Shown here: piece by piece, positions 18,158 to 24,499 of the stretch | Numbering within the stretch: position 1 is the stretch's first letter | Layout of the letters: every line of letters begins with the position of its first letter | Origin: Porphyrobacter sp. IPPAS B-1204 | GTDB taxonomy: Bacteria; Pseudomonadota; Alphaproteobacteria; Sphingomonadales; Sphingomonadaceae | Length of the DNA: 64,000 nucleotides | NCBI GenBank assembly: GCA_003724185.1 | Contig: RHGM01000001.1 | Location: forward strand, 973,343 to 1,037,342 | Reading direction: 5' to 3' | Translations under genes and position numbers: made by a program | The notes under the pieces: model-generated | The model's input: the letters and a program-made list of their open reading frames with translations, nothing else | Databases searched by the model: none | What the model was told of the DNA's origin: nothing

Positions 18158-20595
18158 TCCGCCGCCTGCCAGATGGTCTGGCCGTCTTCGTCAACTTCGC
18201 CATCGGGCCAGGCGCGGCCAGTCAGTGCCGGGAACCATGCCGCAGGCTGATCGCCCACCGCCTCGCGCAGCAGATCGAGCCTGCGCACCGCGCTTTCGCG
18301 GCCCGAAAGGATCGTCAGCACCTCAGGCGCGCCTGACAGGTCCAATCGCACCACCACGCTCGCATCGGGCTGGCGCACAAGGAAGCAGCGCGAGTGCGCG
18401 GGCAAGGACCGGATCAGCGCGAATTCGTGATCGGTCAGGCCGAACCCGTCGCAGTAATCTTCCGGCCGGGCGCGGCTGTTGGGCATGAACACCATCGTCG
18501 CGGTCTGTTCGACCAGCGCGGTGGAAATCCGGCTGTCGAGCGCATCGCGCGCCGACTGCGTGGCAAAGCCCACCAGCGCATTGCGCTTGCGCAGCGTCTT
18601 GAGCCAGTCGCGGATGCGCGCGGCGAAAACCTCGTCATCCAGCGCCTTCCAGCCTTCATCGATCAGGATCATAGTCGGCTGACCGTCCAGCCGCTCGTCG
18701 ATGCGGTGGAACAGGTACATCATGGTCGGCGTGCGCAGCCGCGGATTTTCGAGCAGCGCGGTCATGTCGAAGCCCAGCACCCGCTCGGCCAGATCGAGCC
18801 GGTCGCGTTCATTATCGAACAACCACGCGTGCTCGCCGCCGTCGCCGGAGGGGCTTCCGATCCAGGCGCCCAGCCGATCGGCCAGATCGCCGGGTTCAGG
18901 GCGGCGGGCACCTGCCAGCAATTCCTTGAAATGCCGCAGGCGGCGCAGCGAGGGGTCATTGCCATAGGTTGCATCAACCGCGGCGCTGATCGTGGAGAAT
19001 TCCTCCGGCCCCTCGGCCTTGAGCAGCACGGCGAGCCAATCGCGCAGGAAAGCGCGGTTGGCAGGCGTATCGGGCAGGCTCAGCGGGTTGAACCCGGTCG
19101 GTTCGCCCGGCGAGATACGGTCATAGCGCCCGCCGATCCCGCGAATGAACAGCTCCGCCCCGCGATCCTTGTCAAACAGGATGGTGCGGGGTTTGAACTT
19201 CTGCGCCTGCGCGGCAAGGAAATTCATCACCACGGTCTTGCCCGAACCCGACGGGCCGATGACGCTGAAATTGCCCAGATCGCCGTGGTGGAAATTGAAG
19301 AAGAACGGCGTGGCGCTGGTCGTTTCCAGCAGCGTCACCGCATCGCCCCAGTGGTTGCCGCTCGCCTGCCCCAGCGCAAAACCGTGGAAGCTGCCGAAAC
19401 CCGCCATATTGGCCGAGGAAATCAGCGCACGGCGGACGATATATTCCTCGTTGCCGGGGAATTGCGCCCAGAACGCGGGTTCAAGGTTGGTGTCCTCACG
19501 CACCGCGATCGCGCCGGTATCGGCCAGCGCTGCGGTGCAGGACGCCATGGCGTCATCCAGTGCAGGCAGCGTCTTTTCACGCACCAGCACGGTGAGGTGA
19601 TGATCGCCAAAGCCCACCGCCCCGTTGCCCAGCGCATCGCGCGCGGCCATCATCTCACCGCGCTCGGCAGCAGCTTCCTCGTCCACCGAACGCGAGCGGC
19701 GCAGCGCGAGATCGATCCGCTCCTTCGCGGTCGTGCGTTCGTTCGGGGCGTAGCTTTCCGTGACCACCATCTCGAACGGCAGGCGCAGCAGGTTGTCGAG
19801 CAGGCCGGGCGAGGTCGCCTCGGGGTAATCCTTCAGCCCGAGAATGGCGGCAAAATCGGGCGCAGCCGACCCGCGCAGCTCCATCGCGTCCAGCCCGAAA
19901 CTGGCGCGGCGATAGGGCAGCATGTGGCCGATATCGGTTTCAGGCGCAGGGCGGCGCACCGGGCGCATCTCGCCATTGTAGAGCGCGCTCAGCAGCTCCA
20001 GCATCTCCGAATTGGTGCCCTCGTCGCTGACCGGCGACTGGTAATCGCCCAGCACCGCTGCGCCGTAGTTCTGAAGCGAGGCGACGAGGCCTGTGATCGC
20101 GGCTTTCAGGCTGCGGATGTCCTTGGGATCGGCCTCAAGCTCGTCCTGCCCTGCGCGGGAAAAGAACTTCGAAAACCGCTCCGGCAGACCCGTCTTGCCG
20201 CGTGCAGGACGGCGGATCAGGGTGACGAACTGATCGTTGATGAACAGCGATCCGCCCGCCAGCCGCTGCTTCCAGCGCGCATCGATATGGCGCGACAGGG
20301 CGTCAGGAAATTCCGCCTCCAGCTCCACTTCCACCCGGCGGCGGATGACGTGGTGATACATGACAAACCGCGCATCGAGCGTCGAGCGCAGCATCACCTC
20401 ACGCGTGGCGGCGTGGGCGTTGAGAGCGTCTGAATCCTCGGTCTCGAACAACAGGCCCGGCACCTGAATGGCGCTCATCACGCTGCCATCGCGCAGCAGC
20501 ACGGTGTTTTCGTCCACCAGCCGCGCATAGGGCAGGCGGTCGCCGACGCGGGCTTCCTTCGCGCTCCAGGCGGCGGGTCCGATCCATTTCACCAT
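18154..20595 (-). CDS. virB4: VirB4-type secretion ATPase
   Basis: An 813-residue AAA+ ATPase, the universal type IV secretion motor. The N-terminal CagE/TrbE-like domain covers roughly residues 1-400. The C-terminal ATPase has Walker A 'GPSGSGKTVVMN' near residue 445, Walker B 'MILIDEGWKAL' near 645 and the downstream 'FATQSARDALDS' helix. Length fits the family. The ATG is 12 bases after the virB3 stop, and its own stop overlaps the virB6 start. With VirB11 it would energise pilus assembly or transport. Confidence 0.93.
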   Translation of the reverse strand: MVKWIGPAAWSAKEARVGDRLPYARLVDENTVLLRDGSVMSAIQVPGLLFETEDSDALNAHAATREVMLRSTLDARFVMYHHVIRRRVEVELEAEFPDALSRHIDARWKQRLAGGSLFINDQFVTLIRRPARGKTGLPERFSKFFSRAGQDELEADPKDIRSLKAAITGLVASLQNYGAAVLGDYQSPVSDEGTNSEMLELLSALYNGEMRPVRRPAPETDIGHMLPYRRASFGLDAMELRGSAAPDFAAILGLKDYPEATSPGLLDNLLRLPFEMVVTESYAPNERTTAKERIDLALRRSRSVDEEAAAERGEMMAARDALGNGAVGFGDHHLTVLVREKTLPALDDAMASCTAALADTGAIAVREDTNLEPAFWAQFPGNEEYIVRRALISSANMAGFGSFHGFALGQASGNHWGDAVTLLETTSATPFFFNFHHGDLGNFSVIGPSGSGKTVVMNFLAAQAQKFKPRTILFDKDRGAELFIRGIGGRYDRISPGEPTGFNPLSLPDTPANRAFLRDWLAVLLKAEGPEEFSTISAAVDATYGNDPSLRRLRHFKELLAGARRPEPGDLADRLGAWIGSPSGDGGEHAWLFDNERDRLDLAERVLGFDMTALLENPRLRTPTMMYLFHRIDERLDGQPTMILIDEGWKALDDEVFAARIRDWLKTLRKRNALVGFATQSARDALDSRISTALVEQTATMVFMPNSRARPEDYCDGFGLTDHEFALIRSLPAHSRCFLVRQPDASVVVRLDLSGAPEVLTILSGRESAVRRLDLLREAVGDQPAAWFPALTGRAWPDGEVDEDGQTIWQAAE

Positions 20596-20607
20596 GAGGC
20601 GGCGTCC

Positions 20608-20892
20608 TTAAGGCGCATAGGAATTGCATCCCCAGCGCTTGTAATTGGGCACGCGCGGGCATTTCGAAACCTTGGTGATCCACAGGTCGAAAATGCGCGG
20701 TTCGCGCAGCGAAGCGAAGTAGCCGATCACGTGCATCACCACCGGCACCGGCAGGATCCACCAGCTCTTCAGGATCAGGAAAGCGATCGTCGTCACCATC
20801 AGGTTGATGATGAAGAAGTTCATCGTCACGCCCGCGAACATCTGCGGGCGGGTGAGCGCGCGGTGCACGGGGTTGCGGACGAGATCGCTCAC
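20608..20892 (-). CDS. virB3: VirB3-type inner-membrane protein
   Basis: A 94-residue protein with one hydrophobic hairpin (about 25-60, 'MNFFIINLMVTTIAFLIL' then 'WWILPVPVVMHVIGYFASL'), preceded by the VirB3 signature 'VHRALTRPQMFAGV'. VirB3 works with VirB4 and the pilin. I chose the GTG at 20892, four bases after the virB2 stop and with AGG upstream. A TTG at 20925 would overlap virB2 by about 30 bases. In this operon virB3 and virB4 are separate, not fused. Confidence 0.85.
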   Translation of the reverse strand: MSDLVRNPVHRALTRPQMFAGVTMNFFIINLMVTTIAFLILKSWWILPVPVVMHVIGYFASLREPRIFDLWITKVSKCPRVPNYKRWGCNSYAP

Positions 20893-20896
20893 GGGC

Positions 20897-21208
20897 CTAA
20901 CCTGCCGCCGACTGGATGCCGGCAACGATGGTGGTCGCGCCGAACAGGATGAAGACGCCGATGATCACTGTCGCGCCGAAGCGCCAGTTCATCCGGCCGG
21001 TCAGCATCATGAAGCCGATGGCCGCCACCGCCATCACCGCAACGGTGGTCGCCACCGTGCCCAGCAGCGTCCCCTGCAACCACAGCAGCGCATTGTTGAT
21101 CGGGCCGGAGCCTGCGGGGTCCGCGCCTTGCGCAAAAGCGGCAGCCGGGGTGAGCGCAAAGGCCAGCATTGCAGCAAGGCGGGCAGGAAGGCGGAAAAGC
21201 GACGTCAT
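20897..21208 (-). CDS. virB2: VirB2-type pilin subunit
   Basis: A 103-residue small protein. The signal peptide ends 'TPAAAFAQG'. The mature part has two hydrophobic helices joined by a short basic turn: 'TVATTVAVMAVAAIGFMMLT', 'GRMNWR', 'FGATVIIGVFILFGA'. This is the classic VirB2/TrbC pilin layout, packed in membrane before extrusion as a pilus. It starts 48 bases downstream of the lytic transglycosylase gene and is followed by virB3 four bases later. Confidence 0.9.
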   Translation of the reverse strand: MTSLFRLPARLAAMLAFALTPAAAFAQGADPAGSGPINNALLWLQGTLLGTVATTVAVMAVAAIGFMMLTGRMNWRFGATVIIGVFILFGATTIVAGIQSAAG

Positions 21209-21256
21209 GGTGATACTCGTGTTCCTTGGGTTCCGGGCGAAATCGCGCCGATGGTC

Positions 21257-21916
21257 CTATTTGTCATACGCTGGCGGACGGGAATGGTTTGCAAGACGCC
21301 CCATGATCGCAGCGACATATTGTTTTGTCTCCCGGATATTGGGAATGCCCCCGGCCCGTTCGACCCGTCCGGGGCCGGCATTATAGGCAGCGAGCGCCTT
21401 TTCAATATCGCCATCGAACCGATCAAGCTGTTCGCGCAGGTAACGCGCGCCGCCTTCGAGGTTCTGGAACGGATCGCGCGAGTCAACGCCGAGGTAACGC
21501 GCCGTGCCCGGCATCAGCTGCGCCAGACCCTGCGCACCGACTGGCGAGACAGCGTTTTCGTTCCAGCGGCTTTCCTGCCACACCACCGCTTCGAGCAGGC
21601 TTGGGGAGAGGTCGAACCTTGCTGCCAGTTCGAGGATCTTGGCGTGGTAGCGCGGCGGAATGCCCGCAGCGTTGCGCGCGGGATCGGCAATGGCGTGTTC
21701 CGGCAGCACGGGCGCATCGGCCCATTCTTCACCGGATGCGGAGAGGGGCAGCGAAGGCGCGGCGGCAGGGTCGGTGCCAACCGGCGCAGCGGCCAACGGC
21801 CCTGCGACCCAGCGCGCACCATCGGCCCCCAGTTCCAGCACATCGGCCTGGGCCTGGGCCGCACACCCGGCCGCAACAGCAACAATCATGACGCGGCAAG
21901 CCGCGGCGAGAATCAT
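21257..21916 (-). CDS. Lytic transglycosylase (VirB1-like), first gene of the secretion operon
   Basis: A 219-residue exported SLT-family muramidase. It has a signal sequence (1-24) and a low-complexity Ala/Pro region (about 40-85). The catalytic domain shows 'LLEAVVWQESRWNENAVSP' with the catalytic Glu at residue 115, then 'GAQGLAQLMPGTA', 'NLEGGARYL' and 'ALAAYNAGPGRV'. In type IV secretion operons this protein opens the peptidoglycan for the apparatus (VirB1 role). The ATG at 21916 has GGAGGG upstream and is 39 bases from a perfect Pho box, so it probably leads a phosphate-controlled operon. Confidence 0.9.
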   Translation of the reverse strand: MILAAACRVMIVAVAAGCAAQAQADVLELGADGARWVAGPLAAAPVGTDPAAAPSLPLSASGEEWADAPVLPEHAIADPARNAAGIPPRYHAKILELAARFDLSPSLLEAVVWQESRWNENAVSPVGAQGLAQLMPGTARYLGVDSRDPFQNLEGGARYLREQLDRFDGDIEKALAAYNAGPGRVERAGGIPNIRETKQYVAAIMGRLANHSRPPAYDK

Positions 21917-21955
21917 GTCTCGGCCCTCCAGAATGTCCCCCTTTGTCTATCCTAA

Positions 21956-21973
21956 ATGACAGGCGGGTGACAG
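21956..21973 (-). promoter_or_regulatory. Perfect PhoB (Pho) box in front of the type IV secretion operon
   Basis: On the minus strand: CTGTCAC-CCGC-CTGTCAT. Both 7-mers match the Pho repeat exactly, at the standard 11-base spacing and in the orientation of the lytic transglycosylase gene. A TAGGAT/TAGACA -10-like stretch follows within about 10 bases. The PhoB assignment comes from the known family consensus. Confidence 0.75.
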
Positions 21974-22037
21974 CCCGGTGAACGCCCGCCGAAAGCCCGG
22001 CCAAGCGGCGGCCGCGCAGCACGCCGCCCGGACAGCA

Positions 22038-22074
22038 GAACGGGCGGGCCGCACCTGTGGCTGCCCGCCCGTTC
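22038..22074. repeat. 12-bp inverted repeat, possible terminator of the TPR gene
   Basis: GAACGGGCGGGC and GCCCGCCCGTTC pair perfectly around a 13-nt loop, about 50 bases past the stop codon of the minus-strand TPR gene. There is no T run, so it may be a transcript-stabilising hairpin. Confidence 0.5.
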
Positions 22075-22125
22075 GCCTTGGCTCGGGCGCGACCCGCGGG
22101 CCGCATCACTATTGGTCATGCGCGC

Positions 22126-22524
22126 TCAGTCGCGCAGGGTCAGCTGCTCGCTGCGGGCTGGCGCGGCGCGGAATTCTCCGCGTTCGAGCATCTTGATCGC
22201 CTTGCGTGCGAGGCGGCGCGAATCGGTGCTGTTGCCATCGGCGGTGTCGAGCTCGATCACCTCGTGACAGGCGAGCGCCTGTTCAAAGGCAGCCCGCGCC
22301 TTCATGTCATCGCCTGCCTGCGCGTAGGCAATGCCGAGATTGATCAGCACAGCGGGATCATGCGGATCGGCCGCGCTGGCCTTTTCAAGCGTCGCGAGCG
22401 CCTGTTCGGCGTTACCGGTGGCAAGCGGTTGCACGGCGAGTTCCGGCGCGGCGGCCAGAGCGGCCACCGGTGCCTGCGGCAGCGGTGCAGCGAACAGCGC
22501 AAGGGCGAAGGCGGTAACGGACAT
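22126..22524 (-). CDS. Small exported TPR-repeat protein
   Basis: A 132-residue protein with an N-terminal signal sequence ('MSVTAFALALFAAP') and about two TPR units ('AEQALATLEKASAADPHDPA', then 'LINLGIAYAQAGDDMKARAA', residues ~37-85), followed by a basic tail. TPR proteins of this size are usually scaffolds; no enzyme activity is implied. I chose ATG 22524, which has GGGAG nearby and gives the signal peptide directly; ATG 22554 is a longer alternative. It is divergent from the lipoprotein/TonB-receptor pair and shares their AT-rich regulatory region. Confidence 0.72.
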   Translation of the reverse strand: MSVTAFALALFAAPLPQAPVAALAAAPELAVQPLATGNAEQALATLEKASAADPHDPAVLINLGIAYAQAGDDMKARAAFEQALACHEVIELDTADGNSTDSRRLARKAIKMLERGEFRAAPARSEQLTLRD

Positions 22525-22835
22525 TGGCAAGGCTCCCTCTTGATCGAAGGGCATAATGACTCGCCTTCGCCCCGGATGCAACAAAACCGTAACATTGTAA
22601 TTTTTCTGTAATGCAAAGAGCCAAATTTCTGTTTTTACGTCTTTTCTTTGTTACAGCCAGCTCGCATCACGCCTGCGGCTGATTGTCATATTTGTCTTTC
22701 TTCAGTCATAATTCGCAGACTGACACATCACTGTAACGCTGAAAGAATTCTGACACGCCCGGACCCTAGCGCCCCCTCAGCGCATCAAATCCAAGCGCCT
22801 AACTCGATTCTCGGCTCAAGAGGGGACCGCTCGCT
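22525..22835. other. 311-bp AT-rich divergent promoter region with Pho-like repeats
   Basis: This stretch between the TPR gene and the lipoprotein gene has no plausible gene. It is much more AT-rich than its flanks (about 22580-22760) and contains several CTGACAC/CTGTAAC-type heptamers, annotated separately at 22720-22756. A weaker pair, TTGTAAT-TTTT-CTGTAAT, is at 22595-22612. Confidence 0.6.
22720..22756 (+). promoter_or_regulatory. Tandem Pho-box-like sites upstream of the lipoprotein/TonB-receptor pair
   Basis: Two repeat pairs at the Pho spacing: CTGACAC-ATCA-CTGTAAC (22720-22737) and CTGAAAG-AATT-CTGACAC (22739-22756). They match CTGTCAC/T at 5-6 of 7 bases per heptamer and lie about 80 bp before the GTG start, in the correct orientation. 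A CCTAGC -10-like element follows at about 22765. Confidence 0.5.
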
Positions 22836-24401
22836 GTGAAAAATTTCCAACGCACTCTGATCATGGGTTGCAGCCTGGTCGCTCTGGCAGGTTGTGGCGC
22901 TGATGAAATCGTCTCGCCCGGCACCAGCGGCGACATCATCATCAACAACCCGCCGCCCTCGCCCACGCCCACTCCGACGCCGACGCCGACCCAGTCGCTC
23001 GTCACTCCGGCAGGCGGCTGCCCGACCATCGCCACCGCAGGCGGCCTGATTGACCGTCAGACCCTTTCCGGCCCGACCGGCACCTACCGCGTGTGCGAAC
23101 TTCCGGCCCGCTTCACCGCCAGCGACACGCTGCCCTTCGTGCGGGGTCTGGTTTACCAGATCAACGGCCGCGTCGAAGTGGGCGCAGATCGCGGCTTTTC
23201 GAGCACTGGCACGACTGTCACGCTGACGGTTGAGCCGGGCGTGATCTTCTTCGCGCAGCAGGATTCGTACCTCGTCGTCAACCGCGGCAACGCGATCCAG
23301 TCGAACGGCACCGCCGATCGCCCGATCATCTGGACCAGCCGCGACAACATCGTCGGCGTGGCCAATGACAACAGCCAGCAGCAGTGGGGCGGCGTCGTGC
23401 TGCTCGGCCGCGCGCCGCACTCGGATTGTTCGACCGGTGTGTTCAACACCACTGCCAACCCGAACGCCAACCCGACCTGCGAAGGCCGGTTGGAAGGCGC
23501 GGCAATCGCCACGCCCTACGGCGGCGCAAACCCGGCGGACAGCTCGGGCTCGTTCCGTTTCAACCAGATCCGCTTCTCGGGCTTCGAACTGGCGCCGAAC
23601 AACGAACTCCAGGCGCTGACCACTGGCGGCGCGGGTTCGGGCACCACCATCGAGAACCTCGTCTCGTTCAACAGCTCGGATGACGGCGTCGAATTCTTCG
23701 GCGGCGTGCTCAACATGCGCAACCTCGCGATCATCGGCGCATCGGACGATTCGCTCGACGTCGACACCGGCGCGGACGTGAACATCGACACCGTGATCGC
23801 GGTGCAGCGCTCGACCACGGGCGACCGCCTGATCGAACTCGATTCGCCCAACGTGGCTGATCGCACCCCGTCGAATGCCATCCCGCAGACGCGCTTCCGC
23901 GTGAACAACTTCACCTTCGTCGCCCGCGATGGCGCGCCGCAGGTGGTTCAGGCCCGCGGCGGTGCAGCACTCAGCCTCACCAACGGCGTGATCAATGCCG
24001 GCACCAACCACTGCTTCCAGATCGACGAGCCCGCCACGCTGGCCGCGCTCATCGGGGTGGATTCGGTGGTGGGCGATTGCCCGACCGGCAACATCGCTCG
24101 CGGCGGCGCAGGCGTCACCAACGACCAGGCGCTGGCTGCGGTCAATGGCGGCACCAACAACAACTTCGCCTTCGCCATCACCCTGACCAACAATGTGGTC
24201 AACGGCGCGGGCGAAACGGCGCGCACCGCCTTCAACGCCAACACCCGGTCGACCTTCTTCCCGACCCGCACCTTCATCGGTGCAGTCCAGAACGCGGCGG
24301 CGCTGAGCACCACCTTCGGCAACTGGACCTGCAACTCGTCGATCCAGAACTTCAACAGTTCGACCGGCGCCTGCACCTCGCTTCCGGTCTATCCGGCCTA
24401 A
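22836..24401 (+). CDS. Large surface or secreted lipoprotein, probable beta-helix, function unknown
   Basis: A 521-residue lipoprotein. The lipobox 'LVALAGCG' places the lipidated Cys at residue 20, followed by a Pro-Thr spacer (about 40-53, 'PSPTPTPTPTPTQ'). The rest is Asn/Gly/Thr-rich with repeated short strands ('GTTIENLVSFNSSDDGVEFF', 'GVLNMRNLAIIGASDDSLDV'), typical of a right-handed parallel beta-helix. Cysteines occur as a few pairs ('HSDCSTG', 'NPTCEG'), suggesting disulfides. The GTG start has AGGGGA upstream. It precedes a TonB-dependent receptor by 98 bp, so the two probably form a capture/uptake pair. Pho-box-like sites upstream suggest phosphate starvation control. No enzyme motif is seen. 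Confidence 0.75.
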   Translation: MKNFQRTLIMGCSLVALAGCGADEIVSPGTSGDIIINNPPPSPTPTPTPTPTQSLVTPAGGCPTIATAGGLIDRQTLSGPTGTYRVCELPARFTASDTLPFVRGLVYQINGRVEVGADRGFSSTGTTVTLTVEPGVIFFAQQDSYLVVNRGNAIQSNGTADRPIIWTSRDNIVGVANDNSQQQWGGVVLLGRAPHSDCSTGVFNTTANPNANPTCEGRLEGAAIATPYGGANPADSSGSFRFNQIRFSGFELAPNNELQALTTGGAGSGTTIENLVSFNSSDDGVEFFGGVLNMRNLAIIGASDDSLDVDTGADVNIDTVIAVQRSTTGDRLIELDSPNVADRTPSNAIPQTRFRVNNFTFVARDGAPQVVQARGGAALSLTNGVINAGTNHCFQIDEPATLAALIGVDSVVGDCPTGNIARGGAGVTNDQALAAVNGGTNNNFAFAITLTNNVVNGAGETARTAFNANTRSTFFPTRTFIGAVQNAAALSTTFGNWTCNSSIQNFNSSTGACTSLPVYPA

Positions 24402-24421
24402 GCGGCGCATCTGCCACTTCG

Positions 24422-24457
24422 AGGGGGAGACGCCGCTTCATCGCAGCGCCTCCCCCT
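24422..24457 (+). other. Intercistronic hairpin between lipoprotein and receptor genes
   Basis: A 12-bp stem with one mismatch (AGGGGGAGACGC / GCGCCTCCCCCT) and a 12-nt loop between the two genes, without a T run. It could reduce read-through or protect the upstream mRNA, giving more lipoprotein than receptor. Confidence 0.5.
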
Positions 24458-24499
24458 GTTCGCTTCCAGACTGACCATTTCTTGAGGGGGTCCTCACCT

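Noticed and set aside
18394-20433. A 679-codon plus-strand frame opposite virB4
   Set aside because: virB4 has complete Walker motifs in the other strand; this frame is Arg/Gln/His-rich and motif-free.
22595-22612. TTGTAAT-TTTT-CTGTAAT as another Pho box
   Set aside because: Spacing fits but the heptamers match poorly and lie in an AT-rich stretch where chance matches are likely.
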